A DNA stretch of 49,735 nucleotides from Chrysochromulina tobinii (Eukaryota > Haptophyta > Prymnesiales > Chrysochromulinaceae): contig JWZX01003376.1 in assembly GCA_001275005.1 (NCBI GenBank), positions 1-49,735 of the forward strand, given 5' to 3'. Position numbers and translations under genes: made by a program. The stretch's first letter is position 1, and every line of letters begins with the position of its first letter. The notes beneath the pieces were generated by a model that saw only the letters and a program-made list of their open reading frames with translations, was not told where the DNA came from and did no database searches. Positions 28,023 through 38,896 of this stretch are shown here, piece after piece.

Positions 28023-30110
28023 ATGGGTGCAGGTCCAAGCAAAGCTTCGAAGGACCGGCGGCTCCTGCTCGATGAGCTAACCGATGTCCGCATCAAAAAC
28101 ATCGAGAAAAGGTATCAAATGCATGAGGAGCTCGGCACAGGCTTCTCCTCAGCTGTATTGCTTGCCTCCCGGCGCGACATCCCCGGCAAAGAGGAAGTAG
28201 CACTCAAAGTACTGCCACTAAAGGTGCTGCTGAATCCCAAGAGCGAACTGCTCGACACGTTGAAAACCGAGGTCGAGCTGCTTCGTGGCAAGGTCAAACA
28301 TCCGTGTATCGTGAGACTCATCGAGACCTGTTGCGACGCCAAGTCGTTTTTCATCGTGCTGGAGCCACTCAAAGGGGGCGACCTGCTTGGAGCCCTCGCA
28401 AATCGAAGGTTCTTTCCGGAAGATCTTGCGAAAGGCATCTTTGCTAACGTGGTGCTCGCGGTCGAGCACTTGCACAAGTGCAAGCTGGTGCACCGGGACA
28501 TCAAGGCTGAGAACCTGTGCACCATCGATGTCAACTCCACCGAGTACAAGCTCATCGACTTCGGCTCGTGCGCTGACACTTCTGCTGGTGACGTGAATGG
28601 GCTAGCCGCGACCGCCCACTACTGTGCGCCCGAAGTGCTCAAGTCCGCAGGGTATGCTGAGGCGACGGGCAAAAAGGGCGCCGTCTCGATCATCGGCAGC
28701 GGCCTCGGATACAATGGCCCTGCAAGCGACATGTGGTCGCTCGGCGTGCTGCTCTTCTTCATGCTCACACGCAAGCTTCCCTTCGGCTCGACGATGGACA
28801 CCAGCGGCGTCATCGTGAAGCGCATCGTCGAAACCACGTCGGTCGACCACGCTGGAGCAGCCCCGGAGCGATGGTCAGACCTTTCGGCCGAGGCGAAGGA
28901 TCTGATCGAGTCGTTGATGAAAATGGAGCCGACGGAGCGACCGACGTGGGACGGCGTGCGATCGCACCCGTGGTGCCGCGATGCGATCGAGGCGCGCGAA
29001 GCTGTGGTCGGGAAAGGAGCACCGCCCCCTACTCCAGCGAAGGCGATCGAACCGTTATTGGACGCACTTCGAGTGGCGGAGGAGGAGGAGGCGGCGGCGG
29101 CGTCCGAGGCGGCAGAAAAGGCCGCGGCCGAGGCGGCTCATTTGGCGGCGGTGGCGTCTGCCTTGGCCGAAGCCGCTGCGGCTTCGCCGGGTGACGAGGG
29201 AGCGCGTGACGCGTCTGTGGCGGCGGCGGCTAGGGCGGAGGCGGCTAAGGCGGCAGCGGAGGCGGCCAAGGCAGCTAAGGATGAGTCGGTGGCGGACCGC
29301 CTCCTGGCGGCAGCGCCATCACCTGCGGTGGCGGAGGCGGGAGAGCCGGCGCCTGCCCCAGTCAAGCCGCTCACCAAGAAGGAGAAACTGGCGGCTGCCA
29401 AGGCGGAAAAGGAGAAAGTGGCCGCTGCTAAGGCGGAAAAAGAGGCGGCGGCAAAGGCGAAGAAGGAGGAGGCGGCAGCGGCGGCGAAGGCGAAGATAGA
29501 GGAGGCGAAGCGTCTGAGGGATGAGGCGATCGCCAAGAAGAAGAAGCCTGCCAAGGGAGCCAAGGGAGATAAAGGGGATACCCTCTTCAAAGTAGGCAAA
29601 GTGGAAGATGTCGCTCCCGTCGCCGCCGAGGGTGAGGCAGTAGGGGCCGAGGGTGAGTCAGCAGGGGCCGAGGCGGCAGAGGCACCTGCGAGTGCCGATG
29701 ACATGGCCCCTGATATGAGTACGAAGGAGGCAGCGCCTGCGGTGGAGGCTGCTGCTGAGAGCCAATCGGCCCCAGCCAAGCCACTCACCAAGAAGGAGAA
29801 AGCGGCGGCTGCCAAAGCTGCCAAGGAGGCAGCTGCCAAGGCGGAAAAGGAGAAAGTGGCCGCTGCTAAGGCGGAAAAGGAGGCGGCGGCAATAGCGAAG
29901 AAGGAGGAGGCGGTGGCGAAGGCGAAGGCGAAGACTGAGGAGGCGGCTGCTGCCAAGGCTGCCAAAGCGGCTGCTGCCAAGGCTGCTAAGGATGCAAAGA
30001 AAGCCAAGAATAACAAGGCCGACTCCGCCGACTCAACGCCTCAGCAGCGGGAGAAGGTGGAAGATACGGCTGTTGAAGGCGAGGGCGAGAAAGTCGTCCA
30101 GATGATCTGA
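28023..30110 (+). CDS. Ser/Thr protein kinase with Lys/Ala-rich coiled tail
   Basis: The protein has 695 residues from ATG 28023 (gccATGGgt), where MGAGPSKAS is a good N-myristoylation site; the frame also has an ATG at 27933. The kinase domain spans about residues 30-330: ELGTGFSSAVLLA (Gly loop), VALKVLPLK (VAIK Lys), LVHRDIKAENL (catalytic loop), KLIDFGSCAD (DFG), YCAPEVL (APE) and SDMWSLGVLLFFML. HRDxKxEN and the overall layout point to a CAMK/AGC-like Ser/Thr kinase. A non-standard GKKGAVSIIGSGLG insert follows APE. The remainder is a long Ala/Lys/Glu-rich, probably helical tail with two near-identical blocks built around AAAKAEKEKVAAAKAEKEAA. Divergent from the membrane protein, 219 bp between starts. 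Confidence 0.9.
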   Translation: MGAGPSKASKDRRLLLDELTDVRIKNIEKRYQMHEELGTGFSSAVLLASRRDIPGKEEVALKVLPLKVLLNPKSELLDTLKTEVELLRGKVKHPCIVRLIETCCDAKSFFIVLEPLKGGDLLGALANRRFFPEDLAKGIFANVVLAVEHLHKCKLVHRDIKAENLCTIDVNSTEYKLIDFGSCADTSAGDVNGLAATAHYCAPEVLKSAGYAEATGKKGAVSIIGSGLGYNGPASDMWSLGVLLFFMLTRKLPFGSTMDTSGVIVKRIVETTSVDHAGAAPERWSDLSAEAKDLIESLMKMEPTERPTWDGVRSHPWCRDAIEAREAVVGKGAPPPTPAKAIEPLLDALRVAEEEEAAAASEAAEKAAAEAAHLAAVASALAEAAAASPGDEGARDASVAAAARAEAAKAAAEAAKAAKDESVADRLLAAAPSPAVAEAGEPAPAPVKPLTKKEKLAAAKAEKEKVAAAKAEKEAAAKAKKEEAAAAAKAKIEEAKRLRDEAIAKKKKPAKGAKGDKGDTLFKVGKVEDVAPVAAEGEAVGAEGESAGAEAAEAPASADDMAPDMSTKEAAPAVEAAAESQSAPAKPLTKKEKAAAAKAAKEAAAKAEKEKVAAAKAEKEAAAIAKKEEAVAKAKAKTEEAAAAKAAKAAAAKAAKDAKKAKNNKADSADSTPQQREKVEDTAVEGEGEKVVQMI

Positions 30111-30573
30111 TGTTGAAGCCAAGTAGCGTGCACACATGTGCATGTCCTGTGGTTGGGTGCTGATGGGATAGTGCGATCATGTGGGCCGGTCGGCCGTCCG
30201 TGTGCGCGTGGGGTGGGCGGGCGCCCTGAGGTATTCAGCTGGGTCCTTATACGACTCTGAGGACCGCCAACGCAAGGTAGCGGTCCTCGCTACCGGCTAT
30301 ACGCTTACGGCTTCACCTACAACTTTTACGTTCAGATGTATAACTCATAAAAAGCTCGCACGGCCCTTGCACGACTAAGACGTCCTAATAACGACGAAGA
30401 CACGTGTGTAACGGTGCCGTACACAGACGAGATGACTGATGACAGAACACGCCGGCGCCAGAACTGAGAGCACAGACGCCGATACGACATAGATTCTGCA
30501 TTCGCACATCGCACTTGGCGTTATAGAATTGCATGGCCTCTCCATGCTAAATGTACTCAGAAAGTAAGGGGGC
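30111..30573. other. Convergent 3' region, no gene seen
   Basis: Lies between the kinase stop and the CHD-type gene stop on the other strand. It contains no frame with a recognisable domain and should be the two 3' UTRs. Confidence 0.5.
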
Positions 30574-33500
30574 TCAAATCTCGGTATCCATCCCCACCTC
30601 CTCTTCGTCATCGTCGTCGTCCACGGCCGCCATGCGCGGAACCTTGCCAACCGTGCTCGCGGCGTGCCCTCCGCCGGGCTTTATGTGCACCTGCCGTCAT
30701 CAGAGGTCATCAGAGGTCATCAGAGGTCATCAGAGGTCATCAGAGGTCATCAGAGGTCATCACAGCTCCCTCCTCACAGGGCTCCTTGCGCACCTGTCGG
30801 CGCCAGTCCGAGCCCTCTTCTTTCCACGAAAACCAATCTTCCCACTGATCTGAGCCGTCGGGCAGCACGATGCGTGCCTGGAAAGTGCCATCGACGAGGA
30901 CGGCAATCACCTCGGCTGGCACCCACACAGCCGGCGCGTCCTCGCTTGCCGCGACTTCAACCTCCACCTTATCGCCCTCGAGAGGCCACTGCCAGCCGTT
31001 GGGCGGCGGCGATGAGTGCGGCGCGGCAACGAGCTTGGAGCGCTCCTCGCGCCGCCCGCCCGCAGCCTTCGCGCGATAGCCTTTGACGGGCTTCTCGGTC
31101 GGCTGTGGGTTGTCGTCTGGCTCGTCCGGTGCGCTCTTCTTGGCCTTCCGCGGTGACATTTTCTTCGCGATAAGAGCTTCGGCGGGTCCAGCTTCGCCTG
31201 TAGCCTGTTCGACTTCTGGCTCCGGGGCGCTCTCGTCCTTGGCAACCCGCGCGCGCGCTTGTTCCAAACGCTCGATGATCTCGGCCTCGCGACCCCGCAC
31301 GACCCAGCTCTTGGTCGGCACGTCCCAAAACCACTTGGGCTGCGGGCGCAGCTGGCTCGCGTCTACTGTATGGGTTGCTTCAAAGTGAACCGACTTGACC
31401 ACCCATTGGGGCGGCGCGAGCTCCGGAAGCGCCTCGGTGACCAACACGTCCCACCAGCCGCCGATGAACGAGAGTTGCACGGTATCATTCACGCGGAGCT
31501 TGGCCGCCCAGCCAGCGTCAACAGGTGGCAGCGGCAGAGGGCGCACCTTGCGCACAAACTCGAGCTGCTGCAGCCCGGGCATCTGCGCGGTATCGTCCAT
31601 CTCGTCGACGTCGTCCCCGTCCGCGAGGAGTTCTTCATACTCCACGCGTATCTTATCGGGCGCCTTGTGATCAAGTACGCGCGCTTCGAACCAGGCGCCG
31701 AAGTGCTCGGCGCTATCCTGTAGCACCTCCACGCTCATCCCGATCGGCCAATCATACGCCAACCTCTCAAGCGCCTCTTTATTCGCGAGCGCGGCGGCGC
31801 CCTTGCCCTTGGGCGCTGCCGGGACGGCGCCTTTGCCCTTGGCGCCCTTGGCTGTCTTGCCTGCCGAGCCGCCGCCGCTCGCGGCGCTGCCCGTGCTCAC
31901 GCGGCGGCGCTTGGCATCGCTGGCGCCGGGCGTGCCGTCGACGCCGCCCTCGTCGTCGTTACTCTCGTCGTCGCCCGGGGTCATAGTGGTGCTCGCCTTC
32001 CTCGCAGCAGCACGCTTCTGGCCAGCGGACCCGCCGGCGTCGCTCTTTCGCCCCTTGGCTCCCTTCTTGAACCCCCTCTCCTGCAGCTGCTCGTCGATTG
32101 GCGCCTTGATGTCGAGCTGGTATTTAGGGTCGGAGAGCACAGCCAAGTACAGGGTGAGCATCTCGTCGAGCTCCTTGAGCAGCGTGGCCTCGTCGAGGTT
32201 CGCGCCGTACTCGTACATGCGCGAGATGATGCATGCCTTCTCGTAGTCACCCGCGAGCCCGCCGTCAGCGCGCAGGTCGATCTCGCCGTTGGTGTCCCAG
32301 CCTTCGAGCTCGCCTGCCGTCGTGAGCTCGCTGAACTTGGAGCGTACGAAGTTGGCCACATGCTCCAAATGACGCATCGCTGCAGAGGAGCCGAGCACCG
32401 CCTTGAGCTTCGACGTGCCCTGCCCGAGGCACAAGTAGACGGCGGACATGTCGGCTCGGAAGAGGTACTGCATGTACAGGCCCGCCTGGGTGGACTCGAG
32501 CGGGTCAGACACAGCGATCCAGGGCACCTTGGCCCAGCCGCCGCAGCCGCACGAGGAGCGCACAGCGAATGCCTCGCCAACATTGCGCTGCAGCCCGAGC
32601 TCGATCGATTCCATCAGCGTCATCCAGCGGTGCCCTTTCTTGAACGCCTCGTGCTTCTTCCGATAGTCGTACTCGTTCATCATCTTGGCGATGCCGTCGG
32701 CGAGCCGCGTGATGTGCTGGATGTTATTCGCCAGGCACAGCTTGAGCCGCACGCGCACCGAGCCGTTTTTCTCGACCATCGTCCACAGGCTCGCGTCCAC
32801 GACGCGGCTCTTCTCGAGGGCGCGGACCTTGAGCATGTGTCGCATCTTGAAAGCCTTCTCCAGCTCCGCCTTCTCCTTCTCCTTGCGCTCGAGCTCCGCC
32901 TCGAGCGCCGCCTTCTGGGCAGCCTCCTCCTGCTCGGCCCGCCGCTTGCGTTCTTCGCGCTCGGCTTCACGCGGCGCTTTCTCGGCACGGCGGGCGGCCT
33001 TCACCCTCTCCCTCTCCTCACGCTCCATCTCGTGCACATGCATCTTGGCCGCCCGCATCACAAGCTCATCGAGATACTTGGCCACGGTCGCCCTGTCGCG
33101 CTCGTCCCGCACAGCCTGCTTCTTGGCCGCAATCTGCTCTGCTTTCTCACGCTTCTCACGTTCCTTGGCCGCATCCCGCTCGATCTTCTCACGCTCCTTT
33201 GCAACACTCGCTGCCTTGCGCCCACGCTCCTTAGCTTCGCCTGCCTGCCGGCGCAGCTCCGCCAAACGCTCGGGATCCTTACACGCCTTCGCCTCGTGTA
33301 TGAGCGACCGGAGCTCTTCGCGCGCGAGCCGCTCCTCCTCGCACACCGGCTCGCTGCCCGGCGCGCGAAGCCCACCCGGCCCGCCGCTGCCCTCTCCCTT
33401 CTTGGGTGCGGGGGCGCCGGCGGCGTGGTTGCCCTCGAGCCCCGTGATCTCCGACGGGCGCATCCTGTCAAACCCATCCGGATAGAGAGCGACCACAAAC

Positions 33501-36500
33501 GACTCGCGCTCCGCCGCCGCCACCGCGTCCTCGCCACCGGCGCCGCTCGAATGGCTGGCCTCGTTTTGCTTGAGCACACACTTCTGCCGCTTCGTGTTAG
33601 GTCCCCCGAACTTCGGCTTGTCAAGGCAAAATACGCACTCGCCACAGTCGTCCATCGCGAAACCAGGGGCGCTCACGCTACTCGGCGCGGCGCCGCCATC
33701 AGAGTCTTTGGTAGAAGTGGACGCGCCGCCAGACGAAGCGCTCGCCGCCCCGCTGGACACGCCGCCAATCCCGAGGATGGGCAGGTGGTTCAGCAGGTGC
33801 TTGAGGCGGCGCAGCATCGCGCGCGGCTCCACATAGTAGAGACGCGTGGCGCCGCCAGCGCCGCCACCGTTGCCGTCGAGATGGCGCGTGGCGAGATCGT
33901 CGAGATCGACGCGCGTGCCGTCAGGCGCCGTCGCGGGCGTTTCCTCGTCCATCTCCATGGGCACCGCGACCGATTCGTCTGCGACGGGCGACGTGGTACG
34001 CGAAGTCTTGATGGGAAGCTCGACACCTTCCAGAGCGATGTCGGCAAACACGCCCAGCGAGGCATCGGACAATATAGCCGCCCAGTTGGCATACCCGTGC
34101 GTGTGCACGCCCAAGAGCAACGCCGCGTCCTCGGCACTAGTCCACGTGCGGATGGGGACCATGCCTGCGACCGCGGCTGTCGAGGCAACCGGGACTCGAG
34201 ACGGCGCCTCATCCGGCGCCCGAGACGACGCCTCATCCGGCGCCGATGGCGCCGCAGCGGCCACCGCGTCCTCGTCCTCGTCGTCGAGCTCGACCACGTT
34301 AGCATCGCCCTCAGAGTCAGCGGCGGCCGCCTTGGTCTCGGCGAGTGTGAAGACGGGGCGTGCAAACTTGATCGGCAAGAGCGGCGCCACGAAGCCGCTG
34401 GAGGGAGCCGCCTCGACTGCGGCGTGCAGCCGGCGCAGGTCGATGAGCTGCGCGGTGAGCTGCTTCGCCTTCGAGATGATGCGGGTGTCGTACCATGTGG
34501 CCGCGGAGAGCGGCTGCGTGCGGCTCACCTCCTCGGGCACCTCGGGTGCTTCCTCTCCTGCCATCCGGTGCAAGCAGGTACCATCAATTGCAAACGGTTG
34601 CAATCAGTTGCCATCCAGTGCAATCGGGTGCAATCCGGTGCAATCCGGTGCAATCCGGTGCAATCCGGTGCAATCCGTTGCAATCCGTTGCAATCCGTTG
34701 CAATCCGGTGCAATCAGGTGCAATCGGGTGCAATCAGGTGCAATCAGGTGCAATCGGGCGCCCCTCACCCGCACGCAGCGCTTGGCCGGTCGTCACGAAG
34801 AACCAGAGGCGCGCGAGCTTCGCCGGGTCGGGCGGCTGCAGCTCTTGCTTCGCCTTGTCGACAAACTCGAGCACTTCATTGTCATACTCATCAGCGGGGG
34901 GGCGGCAGGCCGTTCGCAGGGCCAGCGCCGCAGTGTACAAGCTCGCGCGCTCCACCTCCTCGACAGTGCGAAAGCCGAGACGAGCATGCAGCCGCTCGGC
35001 GCGCCCAAAGCCGAAGGCGAAGAGGCCCGAGTAGAGAGCGTTGAGCTGCGCGCGGTTCCACTCGTTCGCCTCGCGCTTTCGCTTTGACTCCTTGGCCTCT
35101 TTGGCCGGCGCTTCGTCGCCCCAAGACGGCGCCAAGCGCTGTGGCTCACCGACAGAGCGGCGCGAGCGCCGCCGGCCGTACTCGTCTTCGTAGTCGGCCT
35201 CGTCGTCCTCCTCGCCTCCAGCCTCCTCATCACCTAGGACCTTGGTCCAAAAATCGGGATCGTTGAGGTCGAGCTGTGCCTCGGTTCCGTTGTGCGAGAC
35301 GAACGCGGCCTGCGCAAAGGTGCCCTTGACCTTCGCCTTTTCGTCTTCCTCGGTGCCCGTCTTCTTTGTGGCGCAACGGCCGAGGATCGAGTCGATGTCC
35401 TCTGCCGAGAAGGCAGCGATGCGCTCGTCGTGCTCGTCGGTGAAGAGCTCCTGCGCGCCGTGCTTGAGCAGCCCCTCGAGCTCCGCCGCCCGCTCGGCCT
35501 CCTTGACCTTGCCTCCCTTGGCCTTGACACTCGTGCTACCGCCGCCCTCGTCGTCCGCAGCGCCAGCAGTCGTCTGCGCAGCGTAGTCGCCTCGGCCGAT
35601 GATGGCCTGTTCGAGGCCGAGCTTGAAGTTGGCGCGCTCGTACATGGTCTGCTCGTACGTCCCCTTGGTGATCAGTCGGTAGACGGAGACCACCTTCGTC
35701 TGGCCGATGCGGTGGCAGCGCGCCTGCGCTTGCACGTCGTTCTGCGGGTTCCAGTCGGGGTCGTAGATGATGACCGTGTCGGCGGCCGTCAAGTTGATCC
35801 CCACACCGCCCGCACGTGTGCCGAGCAGGAACAGGAATGTCTTCGACTCCGGGTGCGAGAAGCGATCGATGGCCGCCTGGCGCTTCTCGCCAGTGATCGA
35901 GCCGTCGAGGCGCTCGTACGAGTACCGCGAGAGCTTCAGGTAGTCTTCGAGCAGGTCGAGGAGCATCGTGAATTGGGAGAAGAGGAGGACGCGGTGGCCC
36001 TGCTGCTGCAGCTTGGGCAGCAGCTTGTCGAGCAGCACGAGCTTACCCGACGAGGCTATCAGCCGCTCGAGATAGTCGCTGTCCGCGGCTGTGTGCAGGC
36101 GCTCGGCCTGTATCACGCCCTTGATGAGGAACGGGTGGTTGCAGCAGTGGCGCAGCTGCATCGCAAGGTTGTTGAACGAGGGGCCGTTGACGTGGCTCGC
36201 GCCGCGCAGCAGCAGCGATCGATTCTGCTCGAGCAGCGCGCGGTACGTCTGCTTCTGGTAGTTGGTGATCTCGACGGTCACCAGCGTCTCCTCCATCGGC
36301 GTGATGCCGAGGTCGACGTCGCCCTTGGTGCGCCGAAGCAGGTACGGGCGAAGCCGCTCGGTGAGCGCTTCCACCTGCGCAGCCGAGGTCATGTCGCCAT
36401 ACTGCTCGAGGAACGTGTCGATTGAGGGGAAGCCCTCGGCGTCCAGCAGGTTCAGAATCGACCAGAGCTCGCCCACGTTGTTCTGAAGCGGCGTGCCCGT

Positions 36501-38642
36501 CAGCGCGAGCGTCGGAATCGGCCCAAGCGATTGGAGGGCCGCGAGCGCCTTGCCAAACTTGTTCTTGAGCCGGTGCGCCTCGTCGAGGATGAGGTACGCC
36601 CAGCGCTCCACTTTTCGGAACGTCTCGGCGCACGCGGTGAATGTCTCGTACGTCGTGATGCACACGTCAAAGTTTGGGCGCGCGAGGGTCGCGCCGAAGC
36701 CCTTGGCCTTCGTGAGCGCGCGCGGCTTCGAGGCCCACTCGTAGTCGAGAAGGACCTCGCGCGCGTCCGCGGGGCCATGGAAGAGCACCGCATGCAGCGA
36801 CGTCCAATCGCGCACCTGAGGAGGGAAGCAATCAGTGGTCATCAGTGGTCATCAGTGGAAGAGCACCGCATGCATCGACGTCCCATCGCGCACCTCGCGC
36901 TGCCAGTGCGGCACCGTCGAGAGCGGCACCACGATCAGGTACGGTCCCTTAGCCTTGTGGAACGTGTGCAGGCAGTGCAACAGCGTCGCCGACTGCGCCG
37001 TCTTCCCGAGGCCCATCTCGTCACCCAGGATGACGGATCGCCCTCTGACGTAGTTCCAGCGCATCCACTGCACGCCCGCGCGCTGGTAATCGCGTAGCGT
37101 GCGCCCGCCCTTGAAGCTCATCGGCACGTCAACTTCAGGCGTTGGCGGCTCGGCATCGCTAGCAGCCCTGTTGGCAAGCACCCTCTGACGCTCCTCATAC
37201 GCGGCGATCGCGTCGGCACCAGCGATGCGTGCATACTCCCACGTGCACCCCTCGTACCCGAGGCCTCGCCACTTGACCAGGTAGTAAGTCTCGATGTCGT
37301 CCTCCTCGCCATCCTCGTCGCCCTCGGCCGCCTCCGTCGCGGCCCGCGGCACCATGGCAGCGGGCTCGGCCGAGTCTGACGAATCTTGACGAACTTTGGC
37401 AGCGGGCTCGGCCGAGTCTGACGAATCTTGACGAACTTTGGCAGCGGGCTCGGCCGAGTCTAGCGCCTCCTGCTCCTCGCCCTCCTCGACGAACAGCACG
37501 TCGCCCTCGTCGGCCTCCTCGCCCTCGGCCCCAGCCGACTCGTCCTCGTCGACCCCCTTGGGCTTGCGCTTCTTGGGCGAGGGCGGCGGAGGCGCGGCTG
37601 ACTCACTGTGCACCGCAAGGACGCGCTCCACCTCCATGCACGACAAGTACGGGTCGACGAGGCCGCCATCTTTCTCGCGCTTGCGCAGGAAGTTGGCAAG
37701 GCGCTGCTTGGAGAGGCGGCCGTTCTTCTCGATCTCAGCCGCGCTCAGCCAGAGCGCGTGCACGTGCGCCAGGCCGCGCTCCTTGCACAGGTACTCCTCT
37801 TCGCCCGGCGCGCCGCCCGCCACCATCCTCCCATCGAGGATCTTGTCAATACTGTTGAGCTCGTCCTCGGTGGGCTCGACGTTCTTCGCCAGCCCGAGCG
37901 CCGCCTCTGCGGATGCCTTGCCCTGGCTCTTGAGCTTCTTCTCCTTGGGCCCCTTGGCTACTCGGCCGCCCAGCTCGGGCGCCAGCCGATTGATCGCCTC
38001 GAGCTTGAGCTTGCACGTTTTGTGGCGCTTATTCTCGCCGCCAAATTTGGGCTTGTCGCGGCAGTTGATGCATGTGCCGCAGTCGAGCCGCGCGTTGATC
38101 TCCTGCTGGGCGGAGCGGGCCGCCTCGCTCTTGCCAGCCGGTCGATTGGTGGCCGAAGCACAGCTCGGGCAAAACCAGTCACCCTCGGGCACGGAAGCCA
38201 GCGGCGGCGTCAGGCATTGCGTGTGGAACGCCTTCGGGCACGCGTCGCAGAGGAGCAGCTCGTTGCCTTCGATCCACGACTCGACGCCACACACCTCACA
38301 CGTCTCGCCTCTATCTTCCTCCTTGTCCTCCTGAAATAAATCGTCCTCGTCCTTCTCGACATAGGACTTGCCGCCACGCGTCGGGCGCACCGAGCGCCCG
38401 GAGCGCCCGCCACCCCCTCCAGCGCCTCCCTTGTCGTCCGGATGCAACGCATCGAGCAGCGCCGATGCCTCTCTGAGAGCCTGAGCCGCCGCCGCCTCTT
38501 CATCTGCCGGCGCCACCATGTCCATGGCGGCGTCCTCATCGTCGAGCCGCTGGCGCTTGACCACGGAGGCCCCCTTGTCGTCGAGGCCGAGGGCTTCGGG
38601 CGGGTTTGAAGCCAACGGATGTCGCTTGTTCGCGCTGCTCAT
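30574..38642 (-). CDS. CHD-type SNF2 chromatin remodeler with CXXC and McrB-N-like domains
   Basis: Four exons on the complement, 36894-38642, 34769-36815, 30794-34557 and 30574-30690, give about 2,558 residues with all phases consistent. Domains in order: PHD finger (115-161, CEVCGVESW...CDACPKAFH...WFCPSC), CXXC-type finger (188-212, [15 protein letters not shown]), chromodomain (about 449-487, [17 protein letters not shown]), SNF2 ATPase (516 on; [20 protein letters not shown]) with helicase C-terminal half ([27 protein letters not shown]), a SANT-like [17 protein letters not shown], a second CXXC half-finger (about 1566; [15 protein letters not shown]), a long coiled coil, a McrB-N/DUF3578-like segment (about 1880-2010; [17 protein letters not shown]...[22 protein letters not shown]), and Agenet/Tudor-like modules. 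It would slide or evict nucleosomes at CpG-marked DNA. Residues 395-430 repeat a 14-residue unit ([14 protein letters not shown]). Confidence 0.92.
30691..30793 (-). repeat. CHD intron 3: six 10-bp repeats
   Basis: A 103-bp phase-0 intron with donor CGACAG|GTGCGC and acceptor GGCAG|GTGCAC. It holds six exact copies of a decamer (30701-30760; cagaggtcat on the plus strand, thus CTGATGACCT on the gene strand). Splicing replaces the run-on end ...[11 protein letters not shown] with [12 protein letters not shown]...[10 protein letters not shown] and a stop at 30574-30576. Confidence 0.85.
34558..34768 (-). repeat. CHD intron 2: twenty 10-bp repeats
   Basis: A 211-bp phase-1 intron, donor GCGG|GTGAGG, acceptor GATGGCAG|GAGAGG, restoring [15 protein letters not shown]. 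From 34561 to 34760 it consists of twenty consecutive decamers in perfect 10-bp register with consensus caatccggtg on the plus strand (variants caatcaggtg, caatccgttg, caatcgggtg). On the gene strand these read as CTGATTGCAC or CCGGATTGCA. Confidence 0.9.
36816..36893 (-). repeat. CHD intron 1: exon-derived duplication plus decamers
   Basis: A 78-bp phase-0 intron, donor GCGAG|GTGCGC, acceptor CTCAG|GTGCGC, joining WQRE to [12 protein letters not shown] in the SNF2 domain. Its first 38 bases (36856-36893) are 36/38 identical to the first 38 bases of the following exon (36778-36815). The other 40 bases are CTGATGACCA twice, CTGATTGCTT and CCCTCCTCAG, exactly four tens. Confidence 0.92.
37356..37465 (-). 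repeat. 42-bp coding tandem repeat in the CHD gene
   Basis: Starts at 37356, 37398 and 37440 (last copy partial). On the gene strand it encodes a 14-residue unit close to [14 protein letters not shown] in the linker between the CXXC finger and the chromodomain. The frame is kept, so it is a length-variable linker. Confidence 0.85.
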
Positions 38643-38876
38643 GTCGCTGGTACTCGTTCGCCTCGGTGGTGTTCGCTTTGCGCGCGCGAAGGTGCGCCGC
38701 AGCAGCGCGCTATGAAAACGCGGTGGAAGTCATGGAATTCGTCTCCACACACCTCCCCTCCTCGGCTTCAATTGATGAAACTGCACAAGGGAAAAACGTC
38801 GTCGCGGGCACGACAGAGCGTCAATGTAACTCCCAAGCTACTTGACATGTAACAAGCCTTTTCACCACCTTCGTCC
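38643..38876. promoter_or_regulatory. Divergent promoter of the chromatin gene pair
   Basis: Only 234 bp separate the ATG of the CHD-type remodeler from the ATG of the PWWP/MBD/dioxygenase-like gene. Both promoters must lie here. I see no obvious TATA box. A 24-bp copy of CHD coding sequence ends the interval (see 38873-38896). Confidence 0.6.
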
Positions 38877-38896
38877 ATGGCGGCGTCCTCATCGTC
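38873..38896. repeat. 24-bp match to CHD coding sequence at start codon
   Basis: The 24 bases here are identical to 38520-38543, which code (on the other strand) for the DEDAAMD stretch of the CHD-type remodeler. The copy includes the ATG of the PWWP protein, so that start codon sits in duplicated antisense-of-coding DNA. Confidence 0.85.

Noticed and set aside
34561-34760. Regular short repeats considered as a CRISPR array
   Set aside because: Units are 10 bp with no spacers, lie within a eukaryotic intron, and have no cas genes nearby.
32360-35044. Long plus-strand open frame (894 codons) opposite the CHD-type gene
   Set aside because: It is antisense to a clearly conserved coding exon, crosses an intron made of repeats, and has Arg/Leu/His-rich composition typical of GC-rich shadow frames. 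No domain is visible.
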